Shown here: piece by piece, positions 18,442 through 26,694 of the stretch
Layout: every line of letters starts with the position of its first letter
How positions within the stretch are numbered: the stretch's first letter is position 1
Assembly: GCA_002377585.1 (NCBI GenBank)
Contig: DFQC01000005.1
Coordinates: 15,481 to 79,480 of the forward strand
DNA: 64,000 bases
Direction of reading: 5' to 3'
Origin: Anaerolineales bacterium UBA3499
GTDB lineage: Bacteria > Chloroflexota > Anaerolineae > Anaerolineales > UBA11657
Notes under the pieces: generated by a model
Told to the model about the DNA's origin: nothing
What the model saw: only the letters and a program-made list of their open reading frames with translations
Database searches by the model: none
Program-made: the position numbers and the translations under genes

Positions 18442-20160
18442 TTAGCTTTTCATCTTTGCCAATAAATCCATTAGATTGTCTTTCCCTTGAGCAGGTGGCT
18501 GCCAATCAACATGGATTGCCTCAGCGCCTTGTCTGATTAAACTTTCGTAGAAAGATTCTAATCCTACATTTATGGCCGCCAAAGATTGTCCGGAACTATC
18601 CAATACAACCGGTCTTAAGCTCGCTTTTGAGGTTGTGTTCAATCCGGAAATTATGTTACCAACATAAATTGCCGCCTCATCAGCGTTAGTTTCTATGTGC
18701 GCACCTGCTTTCCTCAATATATTTGTTTGAGCAACTACATCTTGCGGGTCACTTACGGTTCCAACCACCAATACAACTACTTCCAAGTGACGTCCCGAGC
18801 GACGTGCTAGTGATTTGGCCTCAGATATAATCGGCGCTAATTCGGCCGCAGGGTTTGAGTGTGATCCATAGCCAAGTACTACGTCCAACAATATTACTGC
18901 TGTCTCTGGGTCAGCAGCTTCTTGCTTAAAACGCCTCAAACGCAAATCCGAATCTATCATTGGGTGTAACCGACCAATGGTAAATTCGTCCTCTCCCATA
19001 TCTATAATTGTATGCTTATGACTAGATGCATGATCATCCAGTTTGTATGACTCATCGATAGGAATATTAGAATAAACCCCTGTAGTAAATGCACGCAGGA
19101 CCAACAAAGTCTCATAAGCCAGAGTACCGCCTGAAAACAGGCCGCGTATATAGCGCTGTGAAGACGCAAATTTCTTTTGAGAATCCGACTTCATATTAGT
19201 GGAAAGGTCCAACTTGTCACATAACTCAATCGCTAACTTGGCTGCTTCACGTAAGGTAGATGCAAAAAACACATTGCCTATTTGATAGGCTGGGGGAGCA
19301 TAACCTAGAAAATTAACAACCACCGGTTTTTCTAGTGCATGCAGTACTTGCATCAACTCCATTGCAGAACGCGATGAGATTGGTTTAGACGTTAATATTA
19401 TGACCTTAGTATTTGTGTCTCTGTTAAGCACATCTAGCGCCTGTCGAGAAGTAATACCTCCAACCTGCTGATTCAAATCACGTCCACCAGTACCAATAGC
19501 ATTGGTTATACCAGAACCTAAGTTGTCAATAGTCACGGTTAAAGCCTGTAGTCCTGTACCTGATGCAGCCACAATACCTACCGAACCTGATTGGCTTTGA
19601 TTTGCAAAACCTAAACCCACTCCATCAATCACAGCAGTCCCACAATCTGGACCCATAACCAACAATCCTTTGTCTGCTGCCATTGTCTTTAACGACACTT
19701 CATCTTCCAGAGAAACGTTGTCACTATAAAGAAAAACGTGTTTGCCAAAACCAAGAGCTTCACGTGCAACCCCTGCAGCATAACGTCCAGGAACAGAAAC
19801 TATAACCCATTGACTGTTTGGTAATGTTCTAACAGCCATATCCAGACTACGAGGACGAAACTCCTGATCATCTGCTATCAACTTACGTTTATTTAGTAAT
19901 ACATCTACATGTTTAAGTGCAGCTGATGCTTGGGATACACTGTCAGCCTTAACTGCAATAATGAGGTCCTCTGCCACAGCGATTCTGCAGGAACTCGGTA
20001 GTAGTCCACTCTGATCTAACACATCCTTATTAGCCTGCGTACCCATCATTACTCCAGCATCAAGCACACCATCTAATTCAAGCATACCTTTTTGCAGCTG
20101 CATTAACACCACTGAGTCGAAGTATGTACCAGACCGTATTTCACCAGTTACGTTTGTCAT
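18442..20160 (-). CDS. allF: FdrA/AllF-like acyl-CoA-synthetase-fold subunit of oxamate-type carbamoyltransferase
   Basis: A 572-residue FdrA-family protein related to the alpha subunit of succinyl-CoA synthetase. Seen directly: GPDCGTAVIDGVGLGFANQ, QSGSVGIVAASGTGLQALT, GTGGRDLNQQVGGITSRQAL and a C-terminal LLDVVLGYGSHSNPAAELAP. The family forms the carbamoyl-phosphate-producing carbamoyltransferase with AllG and AllH, both encoded downstream in the same operon. Length is usual (~550-580). The start ATG at 20160 is 17 bases after the amidase stop. No carbamate kinase follows, so how carbamoyl phosphate is used is unclear from this window. Confidence 0.87.
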   Translation of the reverse strand: MTNVTGEIRSGTYFDSVVLMQLQKGMLELDGVLDAGVMMGTQANKDVLDQSGLLPSSCRIAVAEDLIIAVKADSVSQASAALKHVDVLLNKRKLIADDQEFRPRSLDMAVRTLPNSQWVIVSVPGRYAAGVAREALGFGKHVFLYSDNVSLEDEVSLKTMAADKGLLVMGPDCGTAVIDGVGLGFANQSQSGSVGIVAASGTGLQALTVTIDNLGSGITNAIGTGGRDLNQQVGGITSRQALDVLNRDTNTKVIILTSKPISSRSAMELMQVLHALEKPVVVNFLGYAPPAYQIGNVFFASTLREAAKLAIELCDKLDLSTNMKSDSQKKFASSQRYIRGLFSGGTLAYETLLVLRAFTTGVYSNIPIDESYKLDDHASSHKHTIIDMGEDEFTIGRLHPMIDSDLRLRRFKQEAADPETAVILLDVVLGYGSHSNPAAELAPIISEAKSLARRSGRHLEVVVLVVGTVSDPQDVVAQTNILRKAGAHIETNADEAAIYVGNIISGLNTTSKASLRPVVLDSSGQSLAAINVGLESFYESLIRQGAEAIHVDWQPPAQGKDNLMDLLAKMKS

Positions 20161-20177
20161 ATATAACCAATAAATTC

Positions 20178-21479
20178 TTATATAAGTACTGACTCTATTT
20201 GTGATGCCAGAAAAAATAGAGTCTCATCTTTTCCAAAACGACCCGTTAATTGCAACCCAAAGGGCAATCTATCGCCATTCTTGCCAGAGGGCATTCCTAT
20301 AGTAGGCAAACCACTATGGGTCCAAGGTAAATTCATTACGGGATCACCAGTGCTGTCCAACCCATTAGGAGCTACTCCAGGAGCCGAAGGAGATATCCAC
20401 AAATCTATCTGATTCCGATCCATTAATGCAGTCAATTCCTTTCGCAACGTAGACCTACCTTGAAGAGCAACATTTAAATCATGTTCCGAAACTGATTGAC
20501 CTCTTAATATCAATTCAACAGTTTTGGGATGATACTTATTAGTATAACTCGCAAACCAATTCTCATGAACACTCGCTGCTTCGGCAGCCACTAGTAAATT
20601 ATGTCTAACAAATATATCTTCAAAATCAAGCATGGCAGTGACTGATTTTATGTCAAACCCAGCGTTAGCAAGTCGATCACAAGTAGCATAAAATTGCATC
20701 GTGCCTTCATCAGAAACATTGTCCAGATAAACGCCTTCTGGTACACCTAAACTTATAGATTGGTTTTCCTTCGTGTCTGTTATTTCTGTGTTCCACTTCT
20801 CAACCAACTGTGTAGCTGCACATGCAGCGGTGGCAACATCAGGAGCAAAAGTACCAACATGATCTACTGAAGGAGATAAAGGTATCACACCAGACCGAGA
20901 AATACGATCATAGGTTGGTTTATATCCAACAACACCGCAAAAAGCAGCGGGGCGAGTAATTGATCCTATGGTTTGTGTACCTAATGATAGAAGGCATAAT
21001 CCCGAGCTTACAGCAGCTGCTGATCCGCTACTAGATCCACCAGGAGTACATAAAATATTATGTGGGTTCCTTGTAGGGCCAGGTGCAAAGTAAGCGAATT
21101 CGGTGGTAATCGTTTTACCTATTACTAGAGCCCCTGCCTTCTTTAGAAGCGTCACACTTTCAGCTTCAGTGCCTTGCAAAACATCTGTAGGAACATTGCT
21201 ACCAGCACTAGTAATGTGACCATCTACATGAAATATATCTTTCACTCCTACAATTAATCCAAAAAGAGGAGGACGGTTTTTTGGATCTGGATACTGTTCA
21301 AACAATGCTCTAGCTTCAATGCGCAAGCGATTGAAACGTTCTGACTCAGGAACAAAAGCATATACTTCCTGCTCTTTTAATATAAAGTGGCTTTCCAATT
21401 GTTCCAAATAATCTAGGAAATTATTAAAACTACCGTTCTTGAAACTAGACAATGAACCATTTACCACTGATGACAACAT
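20178..21479 (-). CDS. Amidase-signature family amidase
   Basis: A 433-residue serine amidase with the Ser-cisSer-Lys triad: K80 in GLIVGVKDIF, the Gly/Ser-rich GGSSSGSAAA at 147-156, and nucleophile S173 in GTQTIGSITRPAAF. The GTQT..S variant of the usual GTDTGGS occurs in small-molecule amidases, and this protein is shorter than GatA, a copy of which is encoded separately at 59781. It likely removes an amide from a pathway intermediate such as an oxamate- or malonamate-like compound; this is inference from the operon. It overlaps the Fe-S subunit stop by one base, implying translational coupling. Confidence 0.87.
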   Translation of the reverse strand: MLSSVVNGSLSSFKNGSFNNFLDYLEQLESHFILKEQEVYAFVPESERFNRLRIEARALFEQYPDPKNRPPLFGLIVGVKDIFHVDGHITSAGSNVPTDVLQGTEAESVTLLKKAGALVIGKTITTEFAYFAPGPTRNPHNILCTPGGSSSGSAAAVSSGLCLLSLGTQTIGSITRPAAFCGVVGYKPTYDRISRSGVIPLSPSVDHVGTFAPDVATAACAATQLVEKWNTEITDTKENQSISLGVPEGVYLDNVSDEGTMQFYATCDRLANAGFDIKSVTAMLDFEDIFVRHNLLVAAEAASVHENWFASYTNKYHPKTVELILRGQSVSEHDLNVALQGRSTLRKELTALMDRNQIDLWISPSAPGVAPNGLDSTGDPVMNLPWTHSGLPTIGMPSGKNGDRLPFGLQLTGRFGKDETLFFLASQIESVLI

Positions 21480-21955
21480 TATGAATCACGCTCCAAATAT
21501 AGTTTCACAGCATTCACTATGTTTTGATAACCAGTACACCTACACAAATTTCCAGATATGGCAGCCCGAATTTCTTCTTCCGATGGACTCGGGTTATCAT
21601 CTAGAAAAGGAATGAGGCTCATCAATATACCTGGAGTACAAAACCCACATTGCAACCCATGTGCTTCGCGGAATGCTTCTTGAAGGGGATGTAAATCAGT
21701 TGCTTTGGTTGCCATACCTTCTACTGTGGTTATTTGCTGTCCGTGTACCTGTACTGCAAACATCAAGCATGACCTGACAGATATTCCATTTAATATCACA
21801 GTGCAGGCCCCGCAAACACCATGTTCGCAACCAACATGCGTGCCTGTCAAACCAAGTTCGTGACGTATAAAATCACTTAACAACATGCGCGCTTCTACAG
21901 AAGATGTATGTTTTGTGCCATTAATAGTAACCTTTATCAAATGATTGTCACTCAT
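21479..21955 (-). CDS. Molybdenum hydroxylase [2Fe-2S] iron-sulfur subunit
   Basis: A 158-residue electron-transfer subunit of the xanthine dehydrogenase family. The plant-type N-terminal cluster uses C43, C48 and C51 (GCEHGVCGACTV) plus C63. The C-terminal helical cluster uses C103, C106 (QCGFCTPG), C138 and C140 (NLCRCTGYQNI). All eight cluster cysteines are present. It carries electrons from the molybdenum centre of the 13107-15446 subunit to the FAD subunit. Its start overlaps the FAD-subunit stop by four bases (ATGA-type junction). Confidence 0.94.
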   Translation of the reverse strand: MSDNHLIKVTINGTKHTSSVEARMLLSDFIRHELGLTGTHVGCEHGVCGACTVILNGISVRSCLMFAVQVHGQQITTVEGMATKATDLHPLQEAFREAHGLQCGFCTPGILMSLIPFLDDNPSPSEEEIRAAISGNLCRCTGYQNIVNAVKLYLERDS

Positions 21956-22830
21956 GTTTCTTTAGCCCGCCCATATGCTAATTTCAATGCTCGCTTAGTT
22001 AGTATGCAAGCTAAATGCCTCTGGTAATTTACCGTAGCATGTAAACTTTCCATCGGCATAATCTCCTCTTCTGAAGCTTTGTTAGCAACTTGACTTATCA
22101 GTTCATCCGATAGAGTTTCTCCAACCAGCATATCAGCTGACTGCTTTGCTTCCAGAGGTGCATCTGATAGATTCAAATACACCAAACGGGCCTTCCTACA
22201 AATATAATCACTATCTAACGTTATCACTGCTGCTATACCGGCCATGGCGTAATCTCCCGACCGACGAGAAACCTCTAGAAATGCCCACCCAGTAGAGGCC
22301 GCATGAAAAGGCACTTCTAATTCAACCAATATTTCACTAGAGTCAATAGCAGTTTCAAAATACCCTCTAAAAAAATCATCGCTATTAATCCAACGCGATC
22401 CATTGGTGGATTGGACCCGAAATCTGGACTTGGTAGCTAAAGCTACTACCGGAAGCTCGGCAGCTGGATCCGCGTGAGCTATATTCCCACCTACAGTACC
22501 TCTATTACGTATCTGAGGATGAGCAATGTAGGGAAGAGATTCATGTAATAAAGAAACTCTATCAGCAATTAAAGGATCATCCTCAACTTCACTTAGTCGA
22601 GTCATAGCACCAATATGTAAAACTGCACTCTCCTTGGAGGATATATAAGAGAGTTCTGCCAGCAAGTTTAAGTCAAGCAGCACAGTAGGTTGCATTATAC
22701 GGAAATTCATAGCCGGAATTAGACTCTGCCCACCTGCCAGAATTCTGGCTTCATCACCATACTGTGCTTTCAGCACCAATGCTTCTTCCAATGACTCAGG
22801 TGCATAATATTTGAAGCTTGCTGGTTTCAT
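21952..22830 (-). CDS. Molybdenum hydroxylase FAD-binding subunit
   Basis: A 292-residue CoxM/XdhB-type flavin subunit that passes electrons from the [2Fe-2S] protein to the final acceptor. The FAD-binding segments ILAGGQSLIPAMNFRI and IRNRGTVGGNIAHADPAAEL are clear, and RRSGDYAMAGIAA is in the usual place toward the C-terminal domain. It is the first gene of the large minus-strand operon and faces the CaiB gene across 174 bases. Length is typical. Its acceptor cannot be told from the sequence. Confidence 0.92.
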   Translation of the reverse strand: MKPASFKYYAPESLEEALVLKAQYGDEARILAGGQSLIPAMNFRIMQPTVLLDLNLLAELSYISSKESAVLHIGAMTRLSEVEDDPLIADRVSLLHESLPYIAHPQIRNRGTVGGNIAHADPAAELPVVALATKSRFRVQSTNGSRWINSDDFFRGYFETAIDSSEILVELEVPFHAASTGWAFLEVSRRSGDYAMAGIAAVITLDSDYICRKARLVYLNLSDAPLEAKQSADMLVGETLSDELISQVANKASEEEIMPMESLHATVNYQRHLACILTKRALKLAYGRAKET

Positions 22831-23004
22831 TTATGTTTTGGTCATGTAAGTAATTTCTAGAGACATTGTATAATGCCGTACCAATGCAATTTATCACACA
22901 ATCCCGAATATAATTTATCTTACCGTAAGGATTTGCGATTATATCATTAACAGTGTGACCATTTATCAAAGTTTATACAATCTAGATTTGTAGCGAGGAA
23001 TAGC

Positions 23005-24207
23005 ATGAGTGTGGCAAACAATCTACTTAAAAACATATGTGTAGTTGATCTAACACGAGTATTAGCAGGACCATATTGCACAATGATGTTGGGAGATCTA
23101 GGAGCAGATGTAATAAAAATCGAGGTTCCTGGCAGAGGTGATGATACTCGTCATTGGGGACCTCCATTTACAGAAGGGGGTGAGTCCGCATATTATCTAA
23201 GTGCTAATCGCAACAAACGTAGTCTGACACTAAATCTAAAATCAGCACAAGGATTGGAAATCCTCAAAAAATTGATTGCTAAAGGTGATGTGCTTGTAGA
23301 TAATTTTAAGACAGGAACACTATCGCGCTGGGGATTAGATTACGAGACTTTACAAGAAATCCGTCCTGGATTGATATATTGCACAGTTACTGGATACGGC
23401 TACACTGGCCCTTATAGCTCTAGACCAGGCTATGACTTAATAGTACAGGCCACAGGAGGCTTTATGAGCATCACTGGACCAGAAAATGGCGATCCGAGCA
23501 GAGCCGGAGTTGCAATTGCTGACATCAGCACAGGAATGTTTGCATCAAACGCCATTCTTGCGGCACTATATTCACGCGAAAAAACCGGTGAGGGACAACG
23601 TATAGATATGTCATTGCTTGACAGTCAAGTAGCTCTATTATCTTACGCAGCTACCAATTATTTCGTTTCGGGCTCAATTACTAATAGACTAGGCAATGCC
23701 CATCCGAACATCGTTCCTTATCAATCATTCAAGGCTCAAGATATGCACTTTGTTCTAGCAGTCGGGAACGATAAACAATGGGAAATATTTTGCAAATCCA
23801 TCAATAAGCCTGAATGGATTGATGATGAAAAATACTCAACAAACGCACTTCGCGTCAACAACAGGAGACAGTTGATAGATCAACTTAACAAATTGTTCGC
23901 AACGCAGAATGCAGGATACTGGTTGGAGATATTTGATAAAGTTGGTTTACCATCAGGTCCAATCAATGAACTGGATAAAGTATTTGAAAATGAACAGATA
24001 AAGTCACGTGAAATGCAGATTGAGCTACCTCATTCCATAGACAATAAAGTCACTCTCCTTAATTCTCCGATTAAGATTCCCACATCTCCTACCAAAACAC
24101 ACAAAGCACCACCAACCCTAGGAGAACACACTGAAGAAATACTAAAGGAAAAAATTGGCCTTGATCAAGATGCTGTAGCCAAACTTAGGGATGAGGGAAT
24201 ATTGTGA
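23005..24207 (+). CDS. CaiB/BaiF family (class III) CoA-transferase
   Basis: A 400-residue family III CoA-transferase. Visible features are VVDLTRVLAGPYCTMMLGDL at the start, LGADVIKIE, an ANRNKRSLTLNL block, and D144 in RPGYDLIVQATGG at the place of the catalytic aspartate that forms the acyl anhydride. SGPINELDKV lies near the C-terminus. It should exchange CoA between two carboxylic acids; formyl-, succinyl- or racemase-type roles are possible. It is divergently transcribed from the hydroxylase operon and might activate an acid product of that pathway, but no direct evidence exists. A GAGG site lies upstream of the ATG. Confidence 0.9.
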   Translation: MSVANNLLKNICVVDLTRVLAGPYCTMMLGDLGADVIKIEVPGRGDDTRHWGPPFTEGGESAYYLSANRNKRSLTLNLKSAQGLEILKKLIAKGDVLVDNFKTGTLSRWGLDYETLQEIRPGLIYCTVTGYGYTGPYSSRPGYDLIVQATGGFMSITGPENGDPSRAGVAIADISTGMFASNAILAALYSREKTGEGQRIDMSLLDSQVALLSYAATNYFVSGSITNRLGNAHPNIVPYQSFKAQDMHFVLAVGNDKQWEIFCKSINKPEWIDDEKYSTNALRVNNRRQLIDQLNKLFATQNAGYWLEIFDKVGLPSGPINELDKVFENEQIKSREMQIELPHSIDNKVTLLNSPIKIPTSPTKTHKAPPTLGEHTEEILKEKIGLDQDAVAKLRDEGIL

Positions 24208-25287
24208 TTAAATAGATACGCCTACAATATCCCCAACACTATCCACACCTAAATTCTCTAGCTCGTTAGCGATCCCTAGCTTTATTTGACGGATAAGCCC
24301 AGGACCACGATAAACTAAACCTGTATACACTTGTACCAAACTAGCACCTGATCGAATTTTATCCAAAGCAGCTCTAGAGCTGTCAATGCCACCAACCCCA
24401 ATAATCGGAAGTTGTCCACCGGTCTGCCTGTAAATATGCCGAATAATATTGTTGGATCTATCATGTAATGGTCTACCACTAAGACCACCTTTTTCAATAT
24501 GCCTTGGATAACTTAGTCCACCACGATTAAGACTACTGTTGGTCGCTATCAAACCAGAGACACCATGCCTAACAACTATATCCAACAAATTATCAAGATC
24601 CGAAATTGTAATATCAGGACTAATCTTTACAAGCAAAGGTCTATCAGGACACACTTCTGCATGAAGCTCCATGACGGGCAACAAAAACCCCTCTAGTAGT
24701 TCGTGTCCTTGCAATGCCCTTAAACCTGGAGTATTGGGCGAACTTATATTTACAACTAGATAGTCAACTAGATGTTGAAGTCTATCAATCATCTTAGTGT
24801 AGTCAGACACTGATTGTTCTAGAGCAGTATCACTCCCCTTCCCAATATTTAGGCCTAAACGAATGCTCCTGGGCTTTGCAAGTCTTGGAGCGACTGTCTC
24901 CATACCATGATTTGGAAATCCCATACGGTTTATCAAAGCGCTATCTTCTGACAGCCGAAATATACGAGGACGTTGATTTCCATACTGAGAACTTGGAGTA
25001 ATTGTCCCTACCTCTACATGTCCAGCTCCCAGAATACCAAGTCCATCTACCGCTATGGCATTTTTGTCATAACCTGCTGCAATACCTACCGGATTTACAA
25101 ATCGTAAGCCAAACACACTCGTAACAAGTCGTGGGTTATTGTAATCAAACAAGTGATTTAACCAGCGACGCACTGGTTTAAATTTAGGCGCTACTGACAG
25201 CAAATACAAGGATATATTATGAGCAATTTCGGGGTCTAATCTAAATAAAACATGGCGCAGTGCTCTATATCCTGACTGCTGCATCAC
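24208..25287 (-). CDS. pyrD: Dihydroorotate dehydrogenase (quinone), class 2
   Basis: A 359-residue membrane-associated flavoenzyme that oxidises dihydroorotate with quinone in UMP synthesis. The class 2 N-terminal helix region (SGYRALRHVLFRLDPEIAHN) precedes VGIAAGYDKNAIAVDGL, GHVEVGTITPSSQYGNQRPRI, LVVNISSPNTPGL with the catalytic serine region, LLVKISPD, and IIGVGGIDS. It is the last gene of a pyrC-pyrB-pyrFE-pyrD run. Its stop codon directly abuts the stop of the convergent CaiB gene (24207/24208) with no spacer. A two-codon region separates it from the start side of pyrFE. Confidence 0.94.
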   Translation of the reverse strand: MMQQSGYRALRHVLFRLDPEIAHNISLYLLSVAPKFKPVRRWLNHLFDYNNPRLVTSVFGLRFVNPVGIAAGYDKNAIAVDGLGILGAGHVEVGTITPSSQYGNQRPRIFRLSEDSALINRMGFPNHGMETVAPRLAKPRSIRLGLNIGKGSDTALEQSVSDYTKMIDRLQHLVDYLVVNISSPNTPGLRALQGHELLEGFLLPVMELHAEVCPDRPLLVKISPDITISDLDNLLDIVVRHGVSGLIATNSSLNRGGLSYPRHIEKGGLSGRPLHDRSNNIIRHIYRQTGGQLPIIGVGGIDSSRAALDKIRSGASLVQVYTGLVYRGPGLIRQIKLGIANELENLGVDSVGDIVGVSI

Positions 25288-25293
25288 AATATC

Positions 25294-26694
25294 CTAAGAA
25301 GACGAAGACAAATAGTTCATGGCAGCACTGTACTGCTCTGATTTAATAGAGTCAGATAATTTCCATTCATCTAGCAATTCCCGCATAGTAAACGCAGCGT
25401 GCAACTTATATCCATGAGAAGCCAATATTTTCTCAGCACCCTGTTCTCGATCTATGAGCACAACCACATCTTTAACTAGCATCCCTGCCGCCTGTAAGAT
25501 ATTAATCGTCTCAAACTTACTTTCACCGGAAGTCACCAAATCATCCATCACTACCACAGTATCTCCTACCTCAAACACACCTTCTATTTCAGCTCCCGTA
25601 CCATAATCTTTCACTTCTCGCCTAGGATATATCAATGAAGCATCGGTATTTAAAGCTACAGCAGTACCAATAGGCAATGCGGCATATGGTATAGCTGCTA
25701 TGCAATTAAATTCTAAATTCACCAACATTGAACTTATCACATCAGCAACCAAGCGAAGCACATTAGGAAAAGATGACAAACGGCGCAGGTCTATATAGAA
25801 TGGTGATTGTATACCAGATTTAAGAGTAAATTCGCCAAACCGGACACATCCGGACTCAAGAAGACCGTCTCCAATCCCCTTAGAGTAATAGTTTTGCTTC
25901 TTTTTATCAGATGAGTGCCGCTCGGAATTTATACTATCACGTAATTCTTTAGCAACTTTTCCTGGATTGGATGAAGATGATATTGAACGTGAAACATTGA
26001 TTAATATACCCATATTGTCTTCTCTCAAACCAGCCTGTATCGCAGCAGCCAAATTGCCACCTTGCATACCTACACCTGGACAAAGAAACCATAAAGTCGG
26101 CGCAACTTGCCGTACAATTTCAACAGCGTGAGGATCAGTGGCACCAACAACTAGTCCAAGATTGTTATACTGACTCCAATTCTGTGCCTGCCTAGCAACA
26201 TGCATATACAGATACTCTCCATTACTCTTCAAGCTTTGGAAGTCATTAGAACCATCGTTTGAAGTTTTACATAAGACAAACACACCTGAATCAGGACGCT
26301 CAACAAAAGGGGTAATTGAATCAGATCCCAAATAAGGGCTATACGTCACTGCGTCCACTCCTAAATAATCGAAAATAGATCTTGCATAGGCCTGTGCCGT
26401 ACTAGCAATATCACCGCGCTTTGCATCTAGAATCACCGGAATACCATCTGGTACACTGTTAATTACTTCATATAAAGCAGCTATACCTTCTGCACCAAAA
26501 GCCTCAAAGAAAGCACTGTTTGGTTTGAAAGCACAGGCATACTCTGCACATTCTTCAATTATCTTAATGCAATATTCTCTAGCTGATATAGGGGAAGGCT
26601 TTAATAGTAGCTCAGGATGAGGGTCTAATCCAACACATAGTAGAGAGTTAGATTCTTTACACCTACTCTCTAAGTAATCGAAAAAAGCCTTCAC
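25294..26694 (-). CDS. pyrFE: Fused orotidine-5'-phosphate decarboxylase / orotate phosphoribosyltransferase
   Basis: A 466-residue bifunctional UMP synthase with domain order decarboxylase then transferase, the reverse of the animal enzyme. Residues 1-~255 are long-type PyrF: VGLDPHPELL, FKPNSAFFEAFG, and the catalytic ILDAKRGDIAST with D90, K92 and D95. A lysine/serine-rich linker lies around 256-270. Residues ~275-460 are PyrE: SGIQSPFYIDLR, AIPYAALPIGTAVA, and the PRPP-binding VVVMDDLVTSGES (380-392). The enzyme converts orotate plus PRPP to UMP. It overlaps pyrB by one base. Confidence 0.94.
   Translation of the reverse strand: MKAFFDYLESRCKESNSLLCVGLDPHPELLLKPSPISAREYCIKIIEECAEYACAFKPNSAFFEAFGAEGIAALYEVINSVPDGIPVILDAKRGDIASTAQAYARSIFDYLGVDAVTYSPYLGSDSITPFVERPDSGVFVLCKTSNDGSNDFQSLKSNGEYLYMHVARQAQNWSQYNNLGLVVGATDPHAVEIVRQVAPTLWFLCPGVGMQGGNLAAAIQAGLREDNMGILINVSRSISSSSNPGKVAKELRDSINSERHSSDKKKQNYYSKGIGDGLLESGCVRFGEFTLKSGIQSPFYIDLRRLSSFPNVLRLVADVISSMLVNLEFNCIAAIPYAALPIGTAVALNTDASLIYPRREVKDYGTGAEIEGVFEVGDTVVVMDDLVTSGESKFETINILQAAGMLVKDVVVLIDREQGAEKILASHGYKLHAAFTMRELLDEWKLSDSIKSEQYSAAMNYLSSSS

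Noticed and set aside
20178..21479. Second GatA subunit
   Set aside because: Shorter, with GTQTIGS instead of GTDTGGS, placed in a catabolic operon; a complete gatA follows gatC at 59781.
22869..22874. TATAAT as a promoter of the CaiB gene
   Set aside because: No acceptable -35 box at 16-18 bases and 130 bases from the start codon.
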